Below are positions 44,898-53,781 of a stretch of 64,000 nucleotides of DNA, one piece after another (within the stretch, counting starts at the first letter, position 1; each line of letters begins with the position of its first letter). The stretch is from Cognatitamlana onchidii (lineage in GTDB: Bacteria > Bacteroidota > Bacteroidia > Flavobacteriales > Flavobacteriaceae): assembly GCF_004804355.1 (NCBI RefSeq), contig NZ_SRWZ01000001.1, positions 558,001 to 622,000 on the forward strand. Reading direction: 5' to 3'. Below the pieces are notes generated by a model. It had not been told where the DNA came from, ran no database searches, and saw only the letters and a program-made list of their open reading frames with translations. Both the position numbers and the translations under genes were made by a program.

Positions 44898-46583
44898 ATG
44901 AATACATATATTAAAAAATTGAGTTTTCTTTTGCTTTCACTAGCACTTGTTTTTACCTCTTGTGAAAACGAAGAAACACTAATACTTACTTCACCTGATC
45001 CAGCTTTAACATTACAGCAACCAGGTATTAGTACAGTATTCTTAAACTTTTCCCTTCCTAATAATCCAGCATTTACAATCTCATGGAATGATGATCTTAC
45101 TGAAGGTGGGACTTATAATATTGAAATGGATACAGCATCTGATTTTGGAGCAGCTAGTACCATTGGAACTTCAGAAACAAATAGTTTTACAATGACTGTA
45201 TCTGAATTCAATAATGCCATTGCTAATACAGGTGTGGAAACGTTTAAAGACATCCCTGTATACATGAGGGTTTTAGCAAACGGTACAATTTCAAATAGTA
45301 TTTTAATGCTAGCAACAACCTATCCCGTTAATGCTCCTGTAATTACCGAACCTACTGATGGCGGTTCTTTTGTGCTTTCTATTGACAATAATAACGATCT
45401 TGCAACATCGGTAACTTGGACGGACCCTATTTTGGATTCATCATTAGAAATGGATATAGAGTATGTTGTTGAAACCGCTTTAGCTGGAACTGATTTCGCT
45501 TTACCTATTGAGGCCGGAAATATTAGAAACCTTGGCACAATTGATTTGACGCACGCCCAATTAAATGCAGCGGCTATTCAAAGTGGCATTGAGGCAGATA
45601 CAACCGGCGACCTTGACATGAGAGTAACTGCTACAATAACTGATGTCGCAACAGGAAGTGTATTAGAAAGAATCTCTGATCCTATAAAAATCACAGTGTC
45701 TACCTATATGACATCTTTAGATTTATCTACACCTTGGGGTGTTGTAGGTTCTGGAGCAAATGATTGGGGAGCAACACCAGATTTACCATTCTTTACAACA
45801 GAAACTGAAGGTGTATTAGCTGCTTATGTAAACCTTATTGATGGAGAAATTAAATTCCGACAAAACAATAGCTGGGATGCACCAAATATTAACTATGGTG
45901 ATAATGATAATGATGGCACTTTAGAAGAAGGCGGTGCTAACATTCCAGTAACCGCTGGATCTTACAAAATCACTATGGACTTAAACACATTAACCTATAC
46001 CATAGAGCCTTTCTCTTTAGGTATCGTTGGAGGTGCTTATAATGACTGGGGAGCAACGCCAGATTTCATGTTAGATTATGATCAATATTCAGATGTTTTT
46101 AGAGGTATTGTAACCCTTATTGATGGTGAGATGAAGTTCAGAATGAATAATGATTGGGGAACTAACTGGGGTGATGATGGAGCTGATGGTACTTTAGATG
46201 AAGGTGGCGCTAATATTGTAGTAACTGCTGGAATATACATTGCTACCGTTAACTTAAACGAAATGACCTATACATTAGAACCTATTGATTACGTATGGGG
46301 GCTTGTAGGAGGCGCATATAACGAGTGGGGCGCAACTCCTGATGCACAGTTTAATAGAGATTGGTCTAGGCCTTTTGATGATATTTGGATTTTGAATGAT
46401 GTAACCCTTATTGATGGTGAATACAAGTTTAGAGCCAATAACGATTGGGATGTAAATTATGGTGATGATGGCGGAGATGGTATTCTTGACGCAGGTGGTG
46501 CTAACTTAGTTACCACGGCAGGAACGTATTCATTTGTTCTTGATTTTAGTGATCCAACAAAACCCACCTACACCAAAAAATAG
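44898..46583 (+). CDS. SusF/SusE-like lipoprotein with three tandem binding domains
   Basis: The 561-residue lipoprotein (Cys22) has N-terminal Ig-like domains and three near-identical C-terminal modules beginning at about residues 280, 373 and 466, with a 93-residue period. Each starts (W/L)G(V/I/L)VG(S/G)(G)A(Y)N(D/E)WGATPD, contains LIDGE(I/M/Y)KFR and closes with an EGGAN or similar Ca-like loop. They resemble the starch-binding modules of SusF. It follows the SusE-like gene by 19 bases and is closed by a terminator at 46604. Confidence 0.85.
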   Translation: MNTYIKKLSFLLLSLALVFTSCENEETLILTSPDPALTLQQPGISTVFLNFSLPNNPAFTISWNDDLTEGGTYNIEMDTASDFGAASTIGTSETNSFTMTVSEFNNAIANTGVETFKDIPVYMRVLANGTISNSILMLATTYPVNAPVITEPTDGGSFVLSIDNNNDLATSVTWTDPILDSSLEMDIEYVVETALAGTDFALPIEAGNIRNLGTIDLTHAQLNAAAIQSGIEADTTGDLDMRVTATITDVATGSVLERISDPIKITVSTYMTSLDLSTPWGVVGSGANDWGATPDLPFFTTETEGVLAAYVNLIDGEIKFRQNNSWDAPNINYGDNDNDGTLEEGGANIPVTAGSYKITMDLNTLTYTIEPFSLGIVGGAYNDWGATPDFMLDYDQYSDVFRGIVTLIDGEMKFRMNNDWGTNWGDDGADGTLDEGGANIVVTAGIYIATVNLNEMTYTLEPIDYVWGLVGGAYNEWGATPDAQFNRDWSRPFDDIWILNDVTLIDGEYKFRANNDWDVNYGDDGGDGILDAGGANLVTTAGTYSFVLDFSDPTKPTYTKK

Positions 46584-46603
46584 AATTAATAGCACAATAA
46601 AAA

Positions 46604-46629
46604 AGGCTGATTTAAATCAGCCTTTTTTT
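46604..46629 (+). terminator. Rho-independent terminator after the susCDEF arm
   Basis: AGGCTGATTT and AAATCAGCCT form a 10-bp inverted repeat (46604-46623) followed by T residues; A residues precede it. It lies 21 bases past the stop of the SusF-like gene and 48 bases before the secreted amylase gene, so read-through may set its expression. Confidence 0.85.
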
Positions 46630-46676
46630 CCTAAAACTAGCTTGACTGCCAAATAATTGATGTTAAAAAAATAGTA

Positions 46677-49600
46677 ATGATAAAGTTAATACGTTTTGCA
46701 TTTACTCTAATTGGAGTATCTTTATTCGGGCAAGTCTCCATAACCCCAAATGCTTTTGAGGTAACGGATGAAATAACTATAACTGTTGATATTAATAGTT
46801 CAGCATCTGACTGTAATGGATTTAACAATCCAAATAAAGTATATATGCATTCTGGTATTGGCGATGATACCAATGCTTTTGGCTATGACGTTGTTGGAAA
46901 CTGGGGAATAGACGATGGCATCGGGCAAATGACCAGTAATAACGACGGCACGTTTAGTATAACAATAACGCCATCTATTTACTATAATATAACAACAGAA
47001 GAGCAAAACTCGGCAACACAAATTGGTATGGTATTTAGAAACGAATCAGGCAATCAAGAATTAAAAGCTTCTGGGTGTAATGATTTCTTTTTTGACCTAG
47101 GTTCATTCCAATTGTTTCTAAATGCTCCAAGTAAAACAACTACACTGCTAAATGCAGGAGAAACCATTACCATAGAGGCAACTTCAAGTCTTACCGCAGA
47201 CTTTACTTTGCTAGCAAATAATGCCATAGTCGATACCAAAACACAAGTAACTGCATACAATACAAATTATTCCGTTAATGAGACAACTAATTTTGAGTTA
47301 AAAATTACGAATGGTACCCAAACAGACTCCAAAACATTTCAAGCCATTGTAAAACCAACAGTAACAGAATCTCCATTACCAATTGGATTGTTAGATGGTA
47401 TCAACATGAATCCTTCGGATAACACCAAAGCTACTTTGGTACTATTCGCACCTTATAAAGAATTTGTCCATGTAATTGGAGATTTCAATAATTGGACAAT
47501 TGATGACAACTACATAATGCATAAAGATAGTAGTAAAGATCGATTTTGGATTGAACTTACTGGGCTCAGCCCACAAACAAATCACATGTACCAATATGTA
47601 GTAGACGCCAGCATTCGTATTGCAGACCCCTACTCGCATGTTATTTTAACAGAATCAAATGACCAGTTTATAAATGACATCACTTACCCAAATAGACCAT
47701 TATATCCCACAGGAAAAACAAATCACTCAGTAACTTTATTAAGAACAGGAGACCCTTCTTATAACTGGGAGGTCACTAATTTTGTTAGCCCAAATAAAGA
47801 CGACCTTGTTATCTACGAACTATTAATCAGAGATTTTGATGAACTGCACAGTTTCGATGCTGTTAAGAACAGATTAGACTATTTACAAAATTTAGGCATT
47901 AATGCCATAGAATTTATGCCGCTTAATGAATTTGATGGCAATGAAAGTTGGGGCTACAACCCGTCATTTCACATGGCATTAGATAAATATTACGGAACAC
48001 AAAATGCCTTTAAAGCTTTAGTTGACGAGTGCCACAAGCGTGGTATTGCCGTAATTGTAGATGTGGTCTTTAATCATGCTTCAGGTCAAAATCCATATTA
48101 CAGATTATGGAACACAGATAATGGCAACTACGGTGGAACAGCTTCGTCAGACAGTCCGTTTTTTAATCAAGAAGCCACACATAGCTATAGTGTATTCAAT
48201 GACTTCAATCATAGCACACAAGCCACACGAGACTATGTAAAACGTGTTTCGCAGTTCTGGATAGAAGAGTATAATATAGACGGATACCGATGGGACCTCA
48301 CCAAAGGATTTACCCAAAATTGCACCCCTAGTAATGAGAGCTGTACAGGGGCATACCAACAAGACCGCGTGGACGTTTTAAAATTATATGCCGATGACCA
48401 ATGGGACATCAAAGACAACTTTTACGTAATTTTTGAGCATCTTGGAGGTATTACTGAAGAACGAGAGTGGGCTAACTATAGAATTGACGAAGGTAAAGGC
48501 ATTATGCTTTGGAATAATCAAAATAACTCATATGGATTAGCGACATCTGGAAACGGCAGTGCTGATTTCGATAATATATCCCACAAGAAAAAAGGCTTTG
48601 ATCAGGCATCTTCCTCCATTGGATATATGGAAAGTCATGATGAGGAGCGCATGATGTATAGAAACATTAATTCGTCGGAATCTAATGGTTCATATGAAGT
48701 AAAAGAGCTTAACACAGCACTTCAACGAACAGAAACAGCAGGTGCATTTTTCTTTACTGTACCAGGGCCAAAAATGATTTGGCAGTTTGGAGAGTTAGGC
48801 TATGACATTTCTATTAACAAAAATGGCAGAACAGGCAACAAACCCATTTTATGGAACTACTTTGATGAACCTGCTAGAAAAGCGCTTTATGATACTTGGT
48901 CTGAATTGATTCGACTGAAAAAAGAACAACCCATTTTTAGAACGGCTAATTTCTCTTTGGATACAAGCTCGGCAAATGGTTTAAAAACAATACATTTATC
49001 TTTAGACTCGGCTTCTGGTAATGACATAAAACATATTACGGTGATCGGAAATTTTGGGCTCACGGCTAGAAATATTGACCCTAAATTTCAACAAACAGGT
49101 ACTTGGTATAATTTGTTAAATAGAAATATGCCGCTTGAAGTGACAAATCCAAATACTACTATAACTCTAGAACCTGGTACTTTTATTATCTATGGAGATA
49201 AGCCTTTTATAAACCCTGATGATACAGATAGTGATGGCGTTGAAAATGCCATTGACGCATGCCCAGACACCCCATTAGGTGCCACTGTAGATGCTAACGG
49301 ATGTACTATTTTTAGCTTAGCTAAAAACAACTTCAAAATTCAAATATCAGGTGAAACCTGCAGAAACAGCAATAACGGGTTTATAGATATCACAGCTGTT
49401 GAAAGCTTAAACTACACTGTAAAAATATCTGGAAATGGATTTAGTAGCGAAGATCAATTCTCTAGTTCTATTATTAAGGACAATCTTGCTGCCGGAGATT
49501 ACCAAATTTGTTTTACCGTAGATAGTGAGCCTGATTTTGAAATGTGTTTTAACGTGACTATCACTGAACCCGAAAATTTATCGGTTTTCTCAAAAGTTAG

Positions 49601-50030
49601 TAGTTCTAAAAAAAGTGTTTCTCTTGATATGAGTGGTGGAAATAATTATCAAATTACACATAATGGTACTAGCACGAGCACAACGGATTCTAAAATAGAT
49701 TTAGAATTACACCCTGGAAAAAACACCATTCAGGTTAAAACAGATAAAGATTGCCAAGGCACTTACAACGAAACTATTTTTTATGGGGACACCATATTAG
49801 CCTACCCCAACCCTATAGGCACCAATAATATGCTTAATGTATTTTTAGGCGACTTGGACCAAGGGGCCGTACAGATTGAAATCTACTCAGTGTTAGGAAA
49901 ACTTGTTTATAAGCAAGAAACAGCGAGTAAAAATATAAGAATCGATACCTCCCATTTCTCAAAAGGGGTGTATGTTTTAAAAGTAAGGACAGAATCTGTT
50001 CAAAACAGCTTTAAAATTATAAAGAACTAA
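46677..50030 (+). CDS. Secreted multi-domain GH13 alpha-amylase/pullulanase-type enzyme with T9SS signal
   Basis: The 1117-residue protein has a signal peptide, N-terminal beta domains, a CBM48-like module (about 235-330; VHVIGDFNNWTID), a GH13 barrel from about 375 (DVVFNHAS; IDGYRWDLTKG with Asp about 533; VIFEHLGG with Glu about 583; YMESHDEE with Asp about 650), a thrombospondin-type-3 Ca repeat (about 848; DTDSDGVENAIDACPD) and a type IX secretion C-terminal domain (about 1040-1117; AYPNPIGTNN). It is likely released or anchored outside the cell to start glucan breakdown. CBM48-GH13 with an isoamylase-like core could mean debranching activity; the substrate is not settled. Confidence 0.9.
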   Translation: MIKLIRFAFTLIGVSLFGQVSITPNAFEVTDEITITVDINSSASDCNGFNNPNKVYMHSGIGDDTNAFGYDVVGNWGIDDGIGQMTSNNDGTFSITITPSIYYNITTEEQNSATQIGMVFRNESGNQELKASGCNDFFFDLGSFQLFLNAPSKTTTLLNAGETITIEATSSLTADFTLLANNAIVDTKTQVTAYNTNYSVNETTNFELKITNGTQTDSKTFQAIVKPTVTESPLPIGLLDGINMNPSDNTKATLVLFAPYKEFVHVIGDFNNWTIDDNYIMHKDSSKDRFWIELTGLSPQTNHMYQYVVDASIRIADPYSHVILTESNDQFINDITYPNRPLYPTGKTNHSVTLLRTGDPSYNWEVTNFVSPNKDDLVIYELLIRDFDELHSFDAVKNRLDYLQNLGINAIEFMPLNEFDGNESWGYNPSFHMALDKYYGTQNAFKALVDECHKRGIAVIVDVVFNHASGQNPYYRLWNTDNGNYGGTASSDSPFFNQEATHSYSVFNDFNHSTQATRDYVKRVSQFWIEEYNIDGYRWDLTKGFTQNCTPSNESCTGAYQQDRVDVLKLYADDQWDIKDNFYVIFEHLGGITEEREWANYRIDEGKGIMLWNNQNNSYGLATSGNGSADFDNISHKKKGFDQASSSIGYMESHDEERMMYRNINSSESNGSYEVKELNTALQRTETAGAFFFTVPGPKMIWQFGELGYDISINKNGRTGNKPILWNYFDEPARKALYDTWSELIRLKKEQPIFRTANFSLDTSSANGLKTIHLSLDSASGNDIKHITVIGNFGLTARNIDPKFQQTGTWYNLLNRNMPLEVTNPNTTITLEPGTFIIYGDKPFINPDDTDSDGVENAIDACPDTPLGATVDANGCTIFSLAKNNFKIQISGETCRNSNNGFIDITAVESLNYTVKISGNGFSSEDQFSSSIIKDNLAAGDYQICFTVDSEPDFEMCFNVTITEPENLSVFSKVSSSKKSVSLDMSGGNNYQITHNGTSTSTTDSKIDLELHPGKNTIQVKTDKDCQGTYNETIFYGDTILAYPNPIGTNNMLNVFLGDLDQGAVQIEIYSVLGKLVYKQETASKNIRIDTSHFSKGVYVLKVRTESVQNSFKIIKN

Positions 50031-50749
50031 TGAAAACGTTTAATATATATATAGTAGCCGGCTTAATTTTAGGAAGCTCCATATTGGGTTGTAGCAGTAG
50101 TGATAGTCCTGCACCAGAACCCGAGCCACCTATTGAGGTAACACCACCAAGCGCTGCTACCTTAGTATTTCCTGAGGAAAACTCAGAGTGTACCGAAGGT
50201 TCAAATTTAACCAGTACAGAGAGCACCGTACTATTTAACTGGAATGATGCAGACAACACAGATTCGTATCAAATTTTTGTAAAAAACTTAGAAACTCAAA
50301 CTACGAGTAATTATTCGTCAAATACGTCTGAAAAAAGTATTACCCTACTCCGAGGAACTCCCTACTCTTGGTATGTAGTTTCCAAAAATTCAAGTAATAC
50401 CACTGCCAACAGTAGCATCTGGAAATTTTATAATGCTGGTGAAGCGGTATCTGCTCATGCACCTTTTCCTGCAGATATTATAAACCCAATTTACGATCAA
50501 ACCTTTCCGGCTTCAACAACCCTTGTTACCATAGAATGGACGGCAGAGGATATCGACAACGATATAAAAGAATATACTATTTTGCTCGGTACTACACCTA
50601 CTCCAGAAACAGAAGAAGCCACCACAGGAAATACAAGTTTATCAATTAGTGTAGTTGCTGGAAATACTTATTACTGGCGCGTTATTACCAAAGATGAAAA
50701 GAATAATAGTTCAGAATCACAAATTTTTAAATTCAATATAAAAAAATAA
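50030..50749 (+). CDS. FN3-type lipoprotein in the glucan locus
   Basis: The 239-residue lipoprotein (Cys21) has two fibronectin type III-like domains (VLFNWNDADNTDSYQIFV and VTIEWTAEDIDNDIKEYTI) after a Pro/Glu linker. Its ATG overlaps the preceding stop by one base (TAATG), so it is translationally coupled to the secreted amylase. FN3 and SusE-like folds help display or bind. No catalytic residues are visible; a role in holding glucan or the enzyme at the surface is inferred. Confidence 0.75.
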   Translation: MKTFNIYIVAGLILGSSILGCSSSDSPAPEPEPPIEVTPPSAATLVFPEENSECTEGSNLTSTESTVLFNWNDADNTDSYQIFVKNLETQTTSNYSSNTSEKSITLLRGTPYSWYVVSKNSSNTTANSSIWKFYNAGEAVSAHAPFPADIINPIYDQTFPASTTLVTIEWTAEDIDNDIKEYTILLGTTPTPETEEATTGNTSLSISVVAGNTYYWRVITKDEKNNSSESQIFKFNIKK

Positions 50750-50773
50750 GTTAGTTAGTTTGTTGTTAATTGA

Positions 50774-50821
50774 AAAAGCTTCTCGAATTCAAGTAAAGTA
50801 AACTTGAAAAGAGAAGCTTTT
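50774..50821. terminator. Bidirectional terminator between glucan locus and transaldolase
   Basis: AAAAGCTTCTC (50774-50784) and GAGAAGCTTTT (50811-50821) form an 11-bp inverted repeat between convergent genes. Confidence 0.75.
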
Positions 50822-50846
50822 CGTATTTTAAGGGATATAGTCGTTT

Positions 50847-51503
50847 CTAACTATTTCCTTTCTTGTAATCTTCTAAAAATTTAGCTAAACCGATATCGGT
50901 TAAAGGGTGTTTTAATAATCCTTTAATTGATGAAAGTGGGCCAGTCATCACATCACTACCAATTTTAGCACAGTCAATAACATGCATCGTGTGGCGAATT
51001 GATGCCGCCAAGATTTGGGTATTAAACCCATAGTTATCATAAATCTGTCTTATCTCGGCAATTAGATTTAACCCGTCTGTTGAAATATCATCTAAACGAC
51101 CTAAAAAAGGAGATACATAAGTTGCTCCTGCCTTGGCAGCTAGTAAAGCTTGCCCGGCTGAAAACACCAAAGTTACGTTGGTTCTTATGCCTTTATCTGA
51201 AAAATATTTACACGCTTTAATACCATCGGCAATTAATGGTAATTTCACAACAATTTGTGGGTGCAACGCAGCTAAGGCTTCACCTTCTTTTACCATCCCT
51301 TCAAAATCTGTCGAAATCACCTCCGCACTAACATCGCCTTCAACAATATCGCAGATTTTCTTATAATGATTAATAATATTGTCTTCTCCTGTAATACCTT
51401 CTTTTGCCATTAATGATGGATTGGTTGTTACACCATCTAATACTCCTAAGGCTTGAGCTTCAGCAATATCCTCCAAGTTGGCTGTGTCTATAAAAAATTT
51501 CAT
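50847..51503 (-). CDS. Transaldolase/fructose-6-phosphate aldolase family protein
   Basis: The 218-residue protein has [20 protein letters not shown], the Schiff-base Lys in QIVVKLPLI and SPFLGRLDD, as in short transaldolases (TalC/FSA). It transfers dihydroxyacetone in the pentose phosphate pathway. Being a short type, fructose-6-phosphate aldolase activity is possible. It is 18 bases after the transketolase gene in the same operon. Confidence 0.93.
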   Translation of the reverse strand: MKFFIDTANLEDIAEAQALGVLDGVTTNPSLMAKEGITGEDNIINHYKKICDIVEGDVSAEVISTDFEGMVKEGEALAALHPQIVVKLPLIADGIKACKYFSDKGIRTNVTLVFSAGQALLAAKAGATYVSPFLGRLDDISTDGLNLIAEIRQIYDNYGFNTQILAASIRHTMHVIDCAKIGSDVMTGPLSSIKGLLKHPLTDIGLAKFLEDYKKGNS

Positions 51504-51521
51504 AAGTCTTGTTCTTGTTTG

Positions 51522-53570
51522 TTATTTTGTTGTTACTGTTTTGCTCAAATAGGCTATCACTTCTTGACTCACCTTCTCTCCTGTAAAGCCAAATTTTTCA
51601 TCAAGTACCCCAGCAGGAGCAGAATAGCCAAAGTGGTCTAAACCAAAAACCTTACCATGTGCACCAACTAAACCTTCTAAATTAACTGGCAATCCGGCTG
51701 TTAGCCCAAATAACGGCGTATTTTCTGGAATCACCTGTTTTTGATAATCTTCAGACTGTAATCTAAAAAGACCTTCAGATGGTACAGAGGCAATACTTAC
51801 CTTTAAATTTTCTTTTGATTCAAGTATATCTGCCGCAGCAATAAGCGTGGCAACTTCTGAACCATTTGCAACTAGAACTACATCCGGATTTTCAACTTCT
51901 TTCACCAAATACCCGCCTTTTTCTGCTGCTAAGGCTTCCTGATACCTTGACTGTCCTTGTGCAGGTATATCCTTAATCCCTTGTCTAGATAAGATTAACC
52001 CCAATGGTGTACTATTGTTTTCTAAAGCCATTTTCCATGCCACACTGGTTTCAGCAGAATCGGCAGGTCGTAAGGCCAAGAAACTAGGTTTCCCGCTATG
52101 ATTTTTTAATTTCTCTAATAATCGAATTTGTGCCTCTTGTTCAACAGGTTGGTGTGTTGGTCCATCCTCTCCTACTCTAAATGCATCGTGCGTCCAAACA
52201 TATTTAACTGGCAATTCTTGTATACCACTTAAACGAATGGCTGGTTTCATATAGTCAGAGAATACAAAAAATGTAGCCACCACTGGAATAATTCCTCCGT
52301 GTAAGGCAATACCATTAGCAATACAAGCCATCGTTAATTCGGCCACACCTGCCTGTAAAAACGATCCACTAAAATCCCCTTTCTGTAGTGCCGAAGATTT
52401 CTTTAAGAAACCATCCGTTTTATCGGAATTAGATAAATCGGCTGAAGACACAATCATGTTTTCTACGTTTTCCGCTAAGTAAGCTAAAACATTGGATGAA
52501 GCAGCTCTTGATGCTAATCCTGCTTTGTGTTCAATCGATTCGAAATCTAGCTCTGGCAATTCTCCTGACAAGAAGAAATCTAATTTTTCTGCTAAAGCTA
52601 TATTATCATTTCTCCATGCATTTATCTGTTCTTTCTTTGCGGCTGCAGCAGCCGTCTTTTCAGCAACTAAATTTTTATAAAATGCTTGAACATCATCAAA
52701 AATATCAAAAGGATTCTCTACATCTGCTCCTAAATTCAATAAGGTCTTTTCGTAATCTGCTCCTGTAGCGCCAATAGGCTGCCCATGTAACTCACAATGC
52801 CCTTCAAACATTTCACCATCTGCCGTTACACAACCTTTCCCCATTATTGTTTTTCCAATAATTAAGGTTGGTTTTTCGGTTTCGTTATTAGCATCTGTTA
52901 ATGCTTTTCTAATCTCATCATGTTTATGTCCGTCAATGGTAACGACCTTCCAACCCCAAGCTTCATACTTCATGGCAGTATCTTCGGTAGTTACCTCATC
53001 GGTTGATGTTGATAACTGAATATCGTTTGAGTCAAAGAACATGATGAAATTGCTAAGACCTAAATGCCCTGCAATTCTCCCAGCTCCCTGAGAAATTTCT
53101 TCTTGAATACCACCATCAGAAATAAAACCATATACCTTATGATTCATCCAATCTCCAAAGCGTGCTTGTAAAAACTTTGCTGCAATGGCAGCACCAACAC
53201 CCATAGTATGTCCTTGCCCTAAGGGACCTGATGTATTTTCAATACCTCTAGCCACATCTACTTCTGGATGCCCTGGTGTGATAGACCCCCATTGACGGAA
53301 ATTAGCAACATCGTCTTTAGCATAATTCCCTAAAAGATAATACTGTGCATACATTAAAGTAGATAAATGCCCAGCATCCATAAAGAACCTATCTCTAAAT
53401 GGCCAAGCCATATCTGTAGGATCGTAATTAAAAAATTCAGAATAAAGAATATGCATAAAATCTGCACCTCCCATAGGTCCACCCGGGTGACCCGACTTTG
53501 CTTTTTCTACCATAGCCACAGCTAAAGCTCTTATGTTATCTGCAGCCTGTTGATCAATTTGTTTGTTCAT
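51522..53570 (-). CDS. tkt: Transketolase
   Basis: The 682-residue protein is full length. It has GHPGGPMGGADF near 30 (TPP/sugar contact), GPLGQGHTMGVGAAIA, DGGIQEEISQGA (TPP binding), DGEDGPTHQPVEQ-type HDAFRVGEDGPTHQP, and a C-terminal domain. It moves two-carbon units between sugar phosphates and feeds from the hexose phosphates made by the glucan locus. Partner transaldolase follows. A perfect -7 box is upstream (53642-53649). Confidence 0.96.
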   Translation of the reverse strand: MNKQIDQQAADNIRALAVAMVEKAKSGHPGGPMGGADFMHILYSEFFNYDPTDMAWPFRDRFFMDAGHLSTLMYAQYYLLGNYAKDDVANFRQWGSITPGHPEVDVARGIENTSGPLGQGHTMGVGAAIAAKFLQARFGDWMNHKVYGFISDGGIQEEISQGAGRIAGHLGLSNFIMFFDSNDIQLSTSTDEVTTEDTAMKYEAWGWKVVTIDGHKHDEIRKALTDANNETEKPTLIIGKTIMGKGCVTADGEMFEGHCELHGQPIGATGADYEKTLLNLGADVENPFDIFDDVQAFYKNLVAEKTAAAAAKKEQINAWRNDNIALAEKLDFFLSGELPELDFESIEHKAGLASRAASSNVLAYLAENVENMIVSSADLSNSDKTDGFLKKSSALQKGDFSGSFLQAGVAELTMACIANGIALHGGIIPVVATFFVFSDYMKPAIRLSGIQELPVKYVWTHDAFRVGEDGPTHQPVEQEAQIRLLEKLKNHSGKPSFLALRPADSAETSVAWKMALENNSTPLGLILSRQGIKDIPAQGQSRYQEALAAEKGGYLVKEVENPDVVLVANGSEVATLIAAADILESKENLKVSIASVPSEGLFRLQSEDYQKQVIPENTPLFGLTAGLPVNLEGLVGAHGKVFGLDHFGYSAPAGVLDEKFGFTGEKVSQEVIAYLSKTVTTK

Positions 53571-53641
53571 TTTTTTTAATTACGACGTTTATTTAATGTA
53601 CTTTACACAAGGTATTTAAGCTATAAAACCTAATGATTTTG

Positions 53642-53649
53642 CAAATATA
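53642..53649 (-). promoter_or_regulatory. Candidate -7 promoter box of the tkt-transaldolase operon
   Basis: TATATTTG on the minus strand matches TAnnTTTG about 72 bases before the start codon. Confidence 0.4.
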
Positions 53650-53781
53650 TAATCTTTAAATCGTTAGGACTTAAAAAAGTAAAATTATTTAAACATTCCA
53701 ACCGTTTCTAGAAATTGAATATGGAGGTAAGATTGAATAAAAAAAGCTTTTTCCCAATTAATTAAAAGCATGGGTAAACAA

